DNA of 64,000 nt, from assembly GCF_019218285.1 (NCBI RefSeq), contig NZ_JAHUZG010000001.1:1488001-1552000 (forward strand), given 5' to 3'. Under the pieces are notes generated by a model. The model saw nothing but the letters and a program-made list of their open reading frames with translations. It was not told where the DNA came from and did no database searches. Shown in pieces: positions 43,035-51,030 of the stretch (positions within the stretch are counted from its first letter, which is position 1; every line of letters begins with the position of its first letter). Source of the DNA: Antarctobacter sediminis (lineage in GTDB: Bacteria; Pseudomonadota; Alphaproteobacteria; Rhodobacterales; Rhodobacteraceae). The translations under genes were made by a program, and so were the position numbers.

Positions 43035-44693
43035 TCAGACGCGCTCCATGTTGTATTCACCGCGGATGCCGGTGCCGTAGCGTTGCAGGGCCCCGTTCTC
43101 GCCCACCGCGTTGGGACGGTTAAAGATCCAGTTCTGCCATGCCGTCAGGCGGCCAAAGATCCGGGTCTCCATGGTTTCCGGCCCGGCAAAGCGCAGGTTT
43201 GCCTCCATGCCGGTCATCGCGTCCGGGCTAAAGCTCGCCCGCTCTTCCATAAAGATGCGGACCTCGTCCTCCCAGTCGATGTCGTCGAGGATCATGGTCA
43301 CAAGACCCTGTTCATTGGCCTCTTCGGCCTCCAGCGCCTCGCCGATCTTGCCTTTCAGGGCCTCGACATGCTCTGGCTCGGCCAGAAACCGGGTTTCCAG
43401 CCGGGTCAGCCCGTTGCCCATCGGATAGGGGCCAAAGTTGGCAGCGGTCAGGGTGATCGCCGCCATTGGCCGGTTGTCGCCCTCGAACTCGTCTTCCATC
43501 ATGTAGCTGCGGTCGACCGCGAACAGGATTTCGGCAAGCACGCCGACAAAGCACGACCCATGTTCGACAAAGGCCGCCAGCGAGCGCGAGGTCACGTCGA
43601 TCCGCTTGAGCGTGCGCTTCCAGTAGTGACGCACCTCGTTGGCCAGCCAGTGATCGGCATTGTCGGCCAACAGTGCCTCATGTGCGGCCAGCTTTTCGGG
43701 ATCGCCCTGAGTGCGGAAAATCCACAGCCCCAGTTCCATCTCGTTCAGGCGCAGATGCAGGATCGCATCCTCAAGCTCGCGGCAGAGCTTGAGCATATAG
43801 GCCTGATCGCCCTGCGCCACGAAGGCGTCCATATCGGCGGGTGCGTCCTCTTCGGGGCCTTTCAGCGTGATGACGGCTTTGCGCCCTGCCCGGTCCAACT
43901 CGACCTCGACCAGCGAATAGGTCACCGCATCCTCCGAGATGCTGCGCGACAGCGGCCCCAGCGTGATGCCCTCGGCCACGTCAGGTTTGGCCGAGGCCGC
44001 CGCGAATTCCTTGGCGCGTTCGACAACCGTGTCATCGAACTTGGAGTTGGCGATGACCTCGTCAACCAGCCGCCAATCCTTGGCGCGCTTGCCTTTCACG
44101 CCTTCCTCGATGGAACAGAAGATGTCCGCCAGGTCGCGGCGCACCTTACGCTTGTCGGTGACTCGGGTCAGCCCGCCGGTGCCCGGCAGAACCGCCAGCA
44201 ACGGCACCTCTGGCAGGCCCACGGACGAGGTGCTGTCATCGGTCAGCATGATGTGATTGCAGGCCAGCGCCAGCTCATAGCCGCCGCCCGCGCAGGCACC
44301 TTTGACCGCCGCGATATATTTTTGACCGCTCTCCTCCTCGGCGGCCTCGAACCCGTTGCGGGTTTCATTGGTGAACTTGCAGAAGTTCACCTTGTGGCTG
44401 TGCGCGGCGCCGCCCAGCATCCGAATGTTCGCGCCAGCGCAAAAGACCCCCGGCTTGCCCGACTTCATGACCACGGTCTTGACCTCGGGGTGTTCGAACC
44501 GCATCCGCTGGACGATGTCGTTCAGCTCGATGTCCACGCCCAGATCGTAGGAATTCAGCTTGAGCTTGTAGCCGTCGAACAGGCCCGCATCCTCATCCAC
44601 ATCCATGATCAGGTTGGCCACCGGACCATCATATTCGACACGCCAGTGGCGGTATTTTGACGGGTCGGTCTGAAAGTCGATCATCTTGGTCAT
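43035..44693 (-). CDS. boxC: 2,3-epoxybenzoyl-CoA dihydrolase BoxC
   Basis: 552 residues. Two crotonase-like halves; first half with KPGVFCAGANIRMLGG and KGACAGGGYELALACNHIM, second half with GSCFVGVLAEILFAVDRSYMM. It hydrolyses the epoxide ring to 3,4-dehydroadipyl-CoA semialdehyde and formate. Start at 44693 (MTKMIDFQTDPSKY) follows AGGGAGGACCC. First gene of the box operon. The AT-rich region upstream holds a BoxR-like site. Confidence 0.96.
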   Translation of the reverse strand: MTKMIDFQTDPSKYRHWRVEYDGPVANLIMDVDEDAGLFDGYKLKLNSYDLGVDIELNDIVQRMRFEHPEVKTVVMKSGKPGVFCAGANIRMLGGAAHSHKVNFCKFTNETRNGFEAAEEESGQKYIAAVKGACAGGGYELALACNHIMLTDDSTSSVGLPEVPLLAVLPGTGGLTRVTDKRKVRRDLADIFCSIEEGVKGKRAKDWRLVDEVIANSKFDDTVVERAKEFAAASAKPDVAEGITLGPLSRSISEDAVTYSLVEVELDRAGRKAVITLKGPEEDAPADMDAFVAQGDQAYMLKLCRELEDAILHLRLNEMELGLWIFRTQGDPEKLAAHEALLADNADHWLANEVRHYWKRTLKRIDVTSRSLAAFVEHGSCFVGVLAEILFAVDRSYMMEDEFEGDNRPMAAITLTAANFGPYPMGNGLTRLETRFLAEPEHVEALKGKIGEALEAEEANEQGLVTMILDDIDWEDEVRIFMEERASFSPDAMTGMEANLRFAGPETMETRIFGRLTAWQNWIFNRPNAVGENGALQRYGTGIRGEYNMERV

Positions 44694-44760
44694 CGGGTCC
44701 TCCCTGGTCGCGAAGCTGCACTGAAGGTACATCAATCTGGATTGTAAGTAAACTTATGTA

Positions 44761-44775
44761 TGCACAATAAAGCAC
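44761..44775 (-). promoter_or_regulatory. BoxR-like site before boxC
   Basis: Minus strand TGCT-TTATTG-TGCA: one mismatch to the TGCA-N6-TGCA pattern, in an AT-rich gap of about 145 bp between the DUF309 gene and boxC. ATGCACAATRAMA is shared with the bclA/marR gap. Confidence 0.45.
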
Positions 44776-44839
44776 ATAATAGATCACCAAAATTCAGCCA
44801 CTTACCCCACAATGCCCACCATCACCGCCAACATGTGCA

Positions 44840-45283
44840 TTATATTTCATATTCACTCTCCACCTCGAGGGAATCAAGGATGGCATGAATCGCCCCAGCC
44901 TCAACGCCCATGATCGTCACGTCCCGCGCAGCAGGCAGCAGGTCTCGCGCGATCATGCATATCCGTCGCACCGCCCGCGGACGGTTCATCCGGTCCTTCA
45001 GCAAGGCGTTGGCGGTCTGGATCAGCGCCTGAACGAAACGGCGTTCGGCACTCTCGTCCGGCAGGGCCATCCAGACCGGTTCCAGCGCCTCATGCGCCTC
45101 CCAGAAGAAACCGGTTTCAAGGTAGAAAAGCCCATGGCGGAACGCCGCGCTCTCGGCCAAGTCGTCCGGTGTCATGCCGCCGCGCACGGTTGCCCGTATC
45201 GCGTCAAGGAACCCCTCTGCGTGCCGGGCCGTCTGCCCCGGCACATAGGCATGTGTCGGCCTGTACAAGGCCCGCACGGTCAC
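44840..45283 (-). CDS. DUF309 protein
   Basis: 147 residues, all helical. DUF309 signature HGLFYLETGFFWEAHEALEPVWMALP and ALIQTANALLKDRMNRP. Function unknown in the family. The start is GTG at 45283, whose bases overlap the stop of the alpha/beta hydrolase, so it belongs to the bclA operon. Last gene before the box promoter. Its presence beside benzoate genes is not explained by known biochemistry. Confidence 0.85.
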   Translation of the reverse strand: MTVRALYRPTHAYVPGQTARHAEGFLDAIRATVRGGMTPDDLAESAAFRHGLFYLETGFFWEAHEALEPVWMALPDESAERRFVQALIQTANALLKDRMNRPRAVRRICMIARDLLPAARDVTIMGVEAGAIHAILDSLEVESEYEI

Positions 45284-46098
45284 GCGCCCTCGGGTTCAGC
45301 GGCTTCGATCCGCTCCAGTGTGGCGCAAAAGGCGGCAATGCCCGCCACCACCTGTTCCGGCTGATCCAGATGCGGTGAGTGGCGACACTCGTCCAGAATC
45401 AACAGATCAACCGGCGCATAGCTGCGGCTTTCGACCTCTTCGATCTGGGCAAGAGTGCCGTATTGATCCTCGCGCCCCTGCACCGCCAGCGTCGGGATGC
45501 GCAGGTAGTCGATCACGTCCGCCACGTTCCACGCCTTGAATCCGGGATCCAGCCAGGCGTCGTTCCAGCCCCGAAACGTATTGTCCGGGTCGCGATGATA
45601 CCGCGCCATCTTTTGGCGCAGGTCGGTCGTGGCATAGGCATCGCGCGCCTTGGCGATTTCGGCCAGCCCCATGTCTTCGGTGAAGAAATGCGGCGCCATC
45701 AGCACGATGCCTCGCACCCGCATGTCCGAAACGCCGCCCGCATAGATTGCCGCGATGGTCGCACCGTCGGAATGCCCGACCAGCACGCCGCGCCGGAACC
45801 CGATCGCATCCAGCACCTCGGGCAGCACATCCACCGCCTCGCGCGTCATGTAGTCCAGCGGGCGCGGCAGCGCGGCCAGATCCGACTGGCCATACCCCGC
45901 GCGCGAATAGGCAAAGACGCCAAAGCCTGTCGCCTCGGCCAGCGCCTTGGGGAAGTCGCGCCACAACGCCACGCACCCCAAGCCCTCGTGCAACAGTACC
46001 AGCGTCGGCGCCGCTTCGGGCGACGGGCCGTAACAGGCATATTCCAGCGACTTGCCACCGGCGGTCAGAAAGCCGTTTTCCACCCAAGGCGCGGTCAT
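45280..46098 (-). CDS. Alpha/beta hydrolase
   Basis: 272 residues. HG oxyanion region VLLHEGLGCVALWRDFP, nucleophile elbow LVGHSDGATIAA (Ser about 117), Asp in LAVQGREDQYGT and His in DECRHSPHLDQP complete the triad. It overlaps bclA by 4 bp (ATGA). Within a benzoate operon it may hydrolyse an ester or lactone of an aromatic, or a CoA thioester (inference). Similar hydrolases occur beside benzoate-CoA ligase in other Roseobacters. Confidence 0.87.
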   Translation of the reverse strand: MTAPWVENGFLTAGGKSLEYACYGPSPEAAPTLVLLHEGLGCVALWRDFPKALAEATGFGVFAYSRAGYGQSDLAALPRPLDYMTREAVDVLPEVLDAIGFRRGVLVGHSDGATIAAIYAGGVSDMRVRGIVLMAPHFFTEDMGLAEIAKARDAYATTDLRQKMARYHRDPDNTFRGWNDAWLDPGFKAWNVADVIDYLRIPTLAVQGREDQYGTLAQIEEVESRSYAPVDLLILDECRHSPHLDQPEQVVAGIAAFCATLERIEAAEPEGA

Positions 46099-47624
46099 GC
46101 CTGCACCCTCAGCTTGAAACGCTGAATCTTGCCGGTTGCGGTCTTGGGCAGATCCTCGACCACTTCGACCCAGCGGGGATATTTCCACATGCCGATCTTG
46201 TCCTTGACGAAGTCCTTCAACCCGTCGACGGCCGCCGCATCCTGGCCCTCCTTCAGCACGACAAAGGCCTTGGGTTTGTCCAGCCCTTTGTCATCGGCAC
46301 AGGCCACCACGGCGGCCTCCAGCACGGCGGGATGTTCGATCAGCGCCTGTTCGACCTCGAAGGGCGAAACCCAGATCCCGGACACCTTGAACATATCGTC
46401 GGTGCGCCCGCAGTAGACATAGCGCCCCTCGGCGGTGCATTCATATTTATCGCCCGTGCGGGTCCAGTGCCCCTCGAATGTCGATCGCGACTTGTGCCGC
46501 CGGTTCCAATAGCCATCCGCCGCCGACGGCCCGCGCACCAGCAGTTCGCCCACCTCACCCTCGGGCACATCCTCGTCATGTTCATCGACAAGCCGCACCT
46601 CGTAACCGGGGACGGGTGTACCGGAGGTGCCATAGACGATCTCGCCTGGCCGGTTGGACAGGAAGATATGCAGCATCTCGGTGGACCCGACACCATCGAC
46701 GATCTCGGCCCCGGTCAGCTTGAACCACCGTTCGCCGACCTCTTTGGGCAGCGCCTCTCCGGCCGAAGTGCACAGGCGCAGCACATGCGCCGGCACGCTT
46801 TGCCTGTCCATTGCCGCGTTCATCGCCGCGTAAAGCGTTGGCACGCCGCAAAACAGCGTCGGGCGTTCGGCTTCGAGAATGTCGAATACCACCTCCGGCG
46901 TCGGACGCCCGGACAGCAGCACAGTCGTTGCGCCGACGGACATGGGGAAGGACATGGCATTTCCCAGCCCGTAGGCGAAAAAGATCTTGGCCACGGAATA
47001 GACCACGTCGTCTTCGCGGATGCCGATAACCTGCGCGCCAAAGGTATCTGAAGTCGCCTTCAGGCTGGAATGTACGTGGCGCACCCCCTTGGGCTGACCG
47101 GTCGACCCAGAGGAATACAGCCAAAAGGCCATTTCGTCCTCATAGGCCTCGACCGCGTCGATGGGCTCAGCCCCTTCGACAAATGCACTGTAGCTTTCGG
47201 CCCCCTCTGGCGCGGTGCCGATCACCACCACCGCCCGCAGATAGTCATTGTCCTGAAGCGCGGGCTTGACCGTTTCCCACAGCTTTTCCGACACCACGAG
47301 GATCGACGCGCGGCTGTCTGCCAGCACGGTTTCATAGACCGGCGCGGACAGAAGCGTATTCAACGGCACCGGGATTGCGCCCGCTTTCAACGCGCCCCAG
47401 AAAACCACCGGAAACTCGATCTGATCCTGAACGATCATGGCGATACGCTCTTCGCGCCGAACGCCGTGACGGCACAGGGCCCCGGCAAAGCGCCTGGTCT
47501 CCTCGACCAGTTGTCCGTAGGTCAGGTTGCGCTTTTTTCCGTCAGCCTCTCGAAAGGCCACCTTGTCCCCGCGCCCCTCCGCCACATGGCGATCCACGAA
47601 ATACAGCGCTGCGTTTCCGTTCAT
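46095..47624 (-). CDS. bclA: Benzoate-CoA ligase
   Basis: 509 residues. ANL-family motifs: AMP-binding YSSGSTGQPKGVRHVHSSL, DGVGSTEMLHIFLS, TGDKYECTAEGRYVYCGRTDDMFKVSGIWVSPFEVE and the catalytic Lys in PKTATGKIQRFKLR. The HIFLSN and KIFFAYGLGN regions are typical of benzoate/4-hydroxybenzoate ligases. Activates benzoate with ATP and CoA, committing it to the Box route. The start at 47624 follows AGGAGGAGG. Divergent from the MarR gene over 307 bp that carry TGCA sites. Confidence 0.94.
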   Translation of the reverse strand: MNGNAALYFVDRHVAEGRGDKVAFREADGKKRNLTYGQLVEETRRFAGALCRHGVRREERIAMIVQDQIEFPVVFWGALKAGAIPVPLNTLLSAPVYETVLADSRASILVVSEKLWETVKPALQDNDYLRAVVVIGTAPEGAESYSAFVEGAEPIDAVEAYEDEMAFWLYSSGSTGQPKGVRHVHSSLKATSDTFGAQVIGIREDDVVYSVAKIFFAYGLGNAMSFPMSVGATTVLLSGRPTPEVVFDILEAERPTLFCGVPTLYAAMNAAMDRQSVPAHVLRLCTSAGEALPKEVGERWFKLTGAEIVDGVGSTEMLHIFLSNRPGEIVYGTSGTPVPGYEVRLVDEHDEDVPEGEVGELLVRGPSAADGYWNRRHKSRSTFEGHWTRTGDKYECTAEGRYVYCGRTDDMFKVSGIWVSPFEVEQALIEHPAVLEAAVVACADDKGLDKPKAFVVLKEGQDAAAVDGLKDFVKDKIGMWKYPRWVEVVEDLPKTATGKIQRFKLRVQA

Positions 47625-47786
47625 GACTTGGCCTCCTCCTGCCTGTCACCCTGTCCGTACCGACCCGGTGGATCGGCGCATCCGGCGCACGACTGTCCGC
47701 ACAAGCCTGTCTGAAACGTGCTTCAGACGCGGCCCCTCCTCCGCGCGGAATCGTGTTTTGATAAGCATACACCCCAATCCCGCGTT

Positions 47787-47801
47787 GTGCAATTTTTTGC
47801 A
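47787..47801 (-). promoter_or_regulatory. BoxR operator candidate before bclA
   Basis: Minus strand TGCA-AAAAAT-TGCAC: exact TGCA-N6-TGCAC as described for BzdR/BoxR. Further TGCA words occur at 47828, 47876 and 47891 in the same bclA/marR gap. Confidence 0.65.
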
Positions 47802-47931
47802 TCAACATGGCAGCAATTCACCTTTTATGCATTATACTTCACAACCGAAACCGCGCCGTCGCCGTCAATAAAGGATGCACAATGACAATATGCACACTTG
47901 TCACTTTGGCGGACCGGCGTAGGCTGATGCC

Positions 47932-48411
47932 ATGAAAGCCATCCATACCATGCCCGGCCATCTGATCCGGCGTCTGCAACAACTCTCATCCTCGGTCTTT
48001 GCCGAACAGATGCGCGCCGCCGGGGTCGACCTGACCTCGCCGCAATTTGCGGCACTTGCCATGTTGCAGGAACACCCCGGGATCGATCAGGCGACCCTCG
48101 CAGGCATGATCGCCCATGACCGCGCCACCATGGGCGGCGTGGTCGAACGGCTTTGTGCCAAGGGGCTGATCGAACGCAGAACCAACCCGAATGACCGCCG
48201 GGCCAAGGTTCTGGACCTCACCCCCGAAGGCAAGGCACGCATCACACATATCCGCCCCATCGTCGAAGACATGCAGCGCAACCTGCTGTCGGGTCTCGAC
48301 GAAGAAGAACAGCGCGAGTTCCTGCGGTTGGCGACCAAGCTGGCCGAGGCAGGCAACGACCGTACCCGCGCGCCGCTGCGCCTGCCGAAATCCGGCCGGG
48401 ACGCGGGCTGA
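47932..48411 (+). CDS. MarR-family regulator of the benzoate locus
   Basis: 159 residues. Winged helix at about 30-105: LTSPQFAALAMLQEHPGIDQATLAGMIAHDRATMGGVVERLCAKGLIERRTNPNDRRAKVLDLTPEG. It resembles the MarR proteins that sense benzoate, benzoyl-CoA or related esters (BadR-like). Divergent from bclA; repeated ATGCAC words 15 bp apart (47875-47895) lie just before its start and may be its own site. Followed by an enoyl-CoA hydratase gene in the same direction. Confidence 0.9.
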   Translation: MKAIHTMPGHLIRRLQQLSSSVFAEQMRAAGVDLTSPQFAALAMLQEHPGIDQATLAGMIAHDRATMGGVVERLCAKGLIERRTNPNDRRAKVLDLTPEGKARITHIRPIVEDMQRNLLSGLDEEEQREFLRLATKLAEAGNDRTRAPLRLPKSGRDAG

Positions 48412-48477
48412 ACGCCGCGTTGATCCGGGCCGCGTGCCGTGGCATCCGTGCGCTATCCGCATTATTGGAGGGGCAAC

Positions 48478-49266
48478 ATGTCGGACACCATCCTTGTCAA
48501 CGATCACGGCGACTGGCTTGAAATCACGCTGAACCGGCCAGAGCGGCTCAACAGCTTCACGCCCGAGATGCACCTTGCCCTGCGGTCCGCGCTGACCCGC
48601 GCCGCCGACGACGCCAAGCGCGCAGTCTTGCTGACCGGTGCCGGGCGCGGCTTTTGCGCCGGGCAGGATCTGGGCGACCGCGATCCGCGCAAGATGGACG
48701 GGCCGCCCGACCTTGGCGAAACCGTCCGCACCTATTGGGCGCCGCTGGTGCGCCAGATCCAGGCGCTGGACATGCCGGTGATCTGTGCGGTCAACGGCGT
48801 TGCCGCAGGGGCCGGATCCAGTGTGGCATTGGCTTGCGACATGGTGCTGGCCGCTGACAGCGCCAAGTTCATCCAGTCCTTTTCCAAGGTTGGCCTGATC
48901 CCCGACACCGGTGGCAGCTGGCACCTCACCCGGCTTGTCGGCCCGGCCCGCGCCATGGGTCTGGCCCTCACGGCCACCCCTCTGCCCGCCAAGCAGGCCG
49001 CCGAGTGGGGCCTTATCTGGCAAGCCCTGCCGGATGAAACCCTGATGGACGAGGCCCGCGCCCTGGCTGCGCGCTTTGCCGAAGGTCCGACCTTTGGCTA
49101 TGCGCGCACAAAGGAAGCGATCGCCGCCGCCGCAACCAATACATTGGACGCGCAACTTGACCTTGAGGCCGAGCTAATGAAGGCCTGCGGCGAACATCCC
49201 GACTATGCCGAAGGGGTTTCCGCCTTTCTGGACAAACGCAAGCCACAGTTTGGCGGCACGGGCTGA
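48478..49266 (+). CDS. Enoyl-CoA hydratase/isomerase, PaaG-like
   Basis: 262 residues. Crotonase motifs: GAGRGFCAGQDLGDRDP (oxyanion and PaaG-like DLGDR), VNGVAAGAGSSVALACDMV, SKVGLIPDTGGSWHL. The closest known type is 2-(1,2-epoxy-1,2-dihydrophenyl)acetyl-CoA isomerase PaaG. No other paa gene is near, so here it may serve the benzoyl-CoA route, e.g. isomerising 3,4-dehydroadipyl-CoA to the 2,3-isomer, a step lacking a gene in the cluster (inference). ATG at 48478 follows GGAGGGG. Confidence 0.88.
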   Translation: MSDTILVNDHGDWLEITLNRPERLNSFTPEMHLALRSALTRAADDAKRAVLLTGAGRGFCAGQDLGDRDPRKMDGPPDLGETVRTYWAPLVRQIQALDMPVICAVNGVAAGAGSSVALACDMVLAADSAKFIQSFSKVGLIPDTGGSWHLTRLVGPARAMGLALTATPLPAKQAAEWGLIWQALPDETLMDEARALAARFAEGPTFGYARTKEAIAAAATNTLDAQLDLEAELMKACGEHPDYAEGVSAFLDKRKPQFGGTG

Positions 49267-49272
49267 CCGAGC

Positions 49273-49755
49273 CTACAGCACAACCTCCCACGCCTGTTCT
49301 ACGACCTCCGTGCCAAAGCTGACCTTTGGCTCGGAGCGTAGCAACCGCCAACCCATCCGCGCGTACAGCGCGCAAGCGGCCCGATGACTTTCATGGGTCC
49401 ACAACTCCATCCGGCAATAGCCACTGTCCCGCGCAAACCCCATACAGGCGGACAGCAGGCGCTTGCCGACGCCCTTGCCGCGCGCCTCGGGCACGAGGAA
49501 GAACAGACGCAGCTTGGCCATCCCTTCGGCGCTGCCGCGCACGCAAAAGATGCTGCCCAAACGCCGATCCCCTTCCCACGCGACAAAGGCACGTTCCGAG
49601 GCCGGATCGTGATCCGTTGCGAAATCTTCGAGGATCTGGCGCACGAGCACCGGAAAGCTCTCATCAAAGCCTTCGTCGCGCGCATATAGCGCACCATGTT
49701 GCGCCACCAGCCAATCAATGTCGCCGGGGCCAAGATGCCGAAACTCGATCTCCAT
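49273..49755 (-). CDS. GNAT-family acetyltransferase
   Basis: 160 residues. Motif A RLFFLVPEARGKGVGKRLLSACMGFARDSGY with acetyl-CoA loop RGKGVG, then LWTHESHRAACALYARMGWRLL. It looks like the C-terminal GNAT domain of MarR-GNAT proteins (a family with HESH), but the MarR half is absent here. ATG at 49755. Ends 6 bp after the convergent enoyl-CoA hydratase stop. Substrate unknown. Confidence 0.88.
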   Translation of the reverse strand: MEIEFRHLGPGDIDWLVAQHGALYARDEGFDESFPVLVRQILEDFATDHDPASERAFVAWEGDRRLGSIFCVRGSAEGMAKLRLFFLVPEARGKGVGKRLLSACMGFARDSGYCRMELWTHESHRAACALYARMGWRLLRSEPKVSFGTEVVEQAWEVVL

Positions 49756-49848
49756 AAGGCAAAGATGCCCGCCGCATGCCTTGCAAATCAAGCCTGCCAC
49801 CGCTAGGTGACAACGATCTTTCGCAGGCTCCGGACAAGGCGGCGGCAC

Positions 49849-50046
49849 ATGGGCATCAACGACGAACGCGACATCGAGGCAAACCTCCAGATCGGACCCA
49901 CCGACAAAGGCATGGTCCGGCTGTTCATCCATGCCGACGGGCTGGAAATCCCGATGGATTTCGACCCGGTCGAGGCTGAGGAAATCGCCGAGGAACTGCG
50001 CGCCGCGGCCGCAACGGCCCGCAAGAGCAAACCCAAGCGCCGCTAA
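49849..50046 (+). CDS. Small conserved Rhodobacterales protein (DUF6324 type)
   Basis: 65 residues, acidic then basic at the end: MGINDERDIEANLQIGPTDKG, followed by DFDPVEAEEIAEELRAAA. From memory it matches a small Rhodobacteraceae family (DUF6324) of unknown function. ATG at 49849 follows AAGGCGGCGGC; a longer frame from 49807 has an atypical arginine-rich start and is not used. Convergent with the VOC gene, overlapping 4 bp. Confidence 0.7.
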   Translation: MGINDERDIEANLQIGPTDKGMVRLFIHADGLEIPMDFDPVEAEEIAEELRAAAATARKSKPKRR

Positions 50047-50423
50047 GGCTTGGGCACATGCTGGTCGATAAAGACCCGGTTGCCATCCGGATCGACCAGC
50101 GAAATGCAGCCCGGCCCCGCACTGTCAGGCTCCACCGGTTTTTCCGGCTCGATCCCCTGCGCCTGCAAGCGGGCCTGAATTTCCCGAATATCGGTAAAGG
50201 CCTCCTTTGGCTCCGCCTCTTGGGTCCAGCCGGGATTGAAGGTCAGCATATTGCCTTCGAACATCTGCTGAAACAGTCCGATCGTGCTGTCCCCGTTGCG
50301 CAGGATCAACCAGCCTTCCTCGGCAACGCCGCTGACCTGCGCAAACCCCAGGGCCTCGTAGAATTTCCGTGACGCCGCCAGGTCCTTGACCGACAGGCTG
50401 ACCGAAAACGCTCCCAATTCCAT
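50043..50423 (-). CDS. VOC (glyoxalase/bleomycin-resistance) family protein
   Basis: 126 residues. VOC beta-alpha-beta modules: VSLSVKDLAASRKFYEALGF, GWLILRNGDSTIGLFQ, and CISLVDPDGNRVFIDQH with the C-terminal DPDGNR. Possible metal ligands are not all obvious (no clear first His), so activity is uncertain. May be an antibiotic- or ring-handling VOC protein. ATG at 50423; a GTG one codon earlier is possible. Confidence 0.85.
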   Translation of the reverse strand: MELGAFSVSLSVKDLAASRKFYEALGFAQVSGVAEEGWLILRNGDSTIGLFQQMFEGNMLTFNPGWTQEAEPKEAFTDIREIQARLQAQGIEPEKPVEPDSAGPGCISLVDPDGNRVFIDQHVPKP

Positions 50424-50448
50424 CACATTGCGCCCCTTCCTGACCGCG

Positions 50449-50916
50449 TTAAAATCCCGTTGCGCGCTCTAGCCCGGCGCCCGGATCCCGCAACCCGTGC
50501 AAACGCCGGGCGGCGTGCACCGCGAACTTGCGGATCAGCTTGTTTCGCCGCGCCGCCGGCAGCTTGTCCTCCGGTGCCATGCGCAGGATTTCGGCGTCAT
50601 AGCCATCGGCAATAATCAACCCCGTTTCCTCTGGCAAAAGATCGGTCGGAAACGCCTGATCCACCGCCCAGAAATAGCGATCACACCAGTCCAGATAGCC
50701 CTGCCATTTGCTGTCCCCCATGAAATCCGCACGGCTGGATTTGCATTCGACCACCCAAAGCTCTCCTTTCGGGCCAAGCGCCATGACGTCCACGCGCAAC
50801 CCGCGATCGGGCACGAATTCCTCGACCACGGCAAAGCCATGCCCCGCAAGGTGGCGACATACGCCCCGCGCCAGCAACTGCCCTGGCATCAAATCAGGGG
50901 GAACAGGCAAATCCAT
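50449..50916 (-). CDS. mmcB: MmcB-family DNA repair protein
   Basis: 155 residues. PD-(D/E)xK-like core GLRVDVMALGPKGELWVVECKSSRADFMGDSKWQGYLDWCDRYFWAVDQ. MmcB proteins act in mutagenesis and DNA damage response in alphaproteobacteria, commonly under LexA control. No clear LexA box can be named upstream from inspection. The ATG at 50916 (MDLPVPPDLMPG) is chosen; the longer frame includes AT-rich intergenic sequence. Confidence 0.88.
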   Translation of the reverse strand: MDLPVPPDLMPGQLLARGVCRHLAGHGFAVVEEFVPDRGLRVDVMALGPKGELWVVECKSSRADFMGDSKWQGYLDWCDRYFWAVDQAFPTDLLPEETGLIIADGYDAEILRMAPEDKLPAARRNKLIRKFAVHAARRLHGLRDPGAGLERATGF

Positions 50917-51030
50917 GCTCAAACCTTCGAACAATTCGTGAACAAATGCAACCCCGGGTCGCGCCACCTTTCCTCTGCCCGCGAATAGATTAGGCTCGGC
51001 CCGATCCGCAGCGAACAGTCAAGGAACCGC

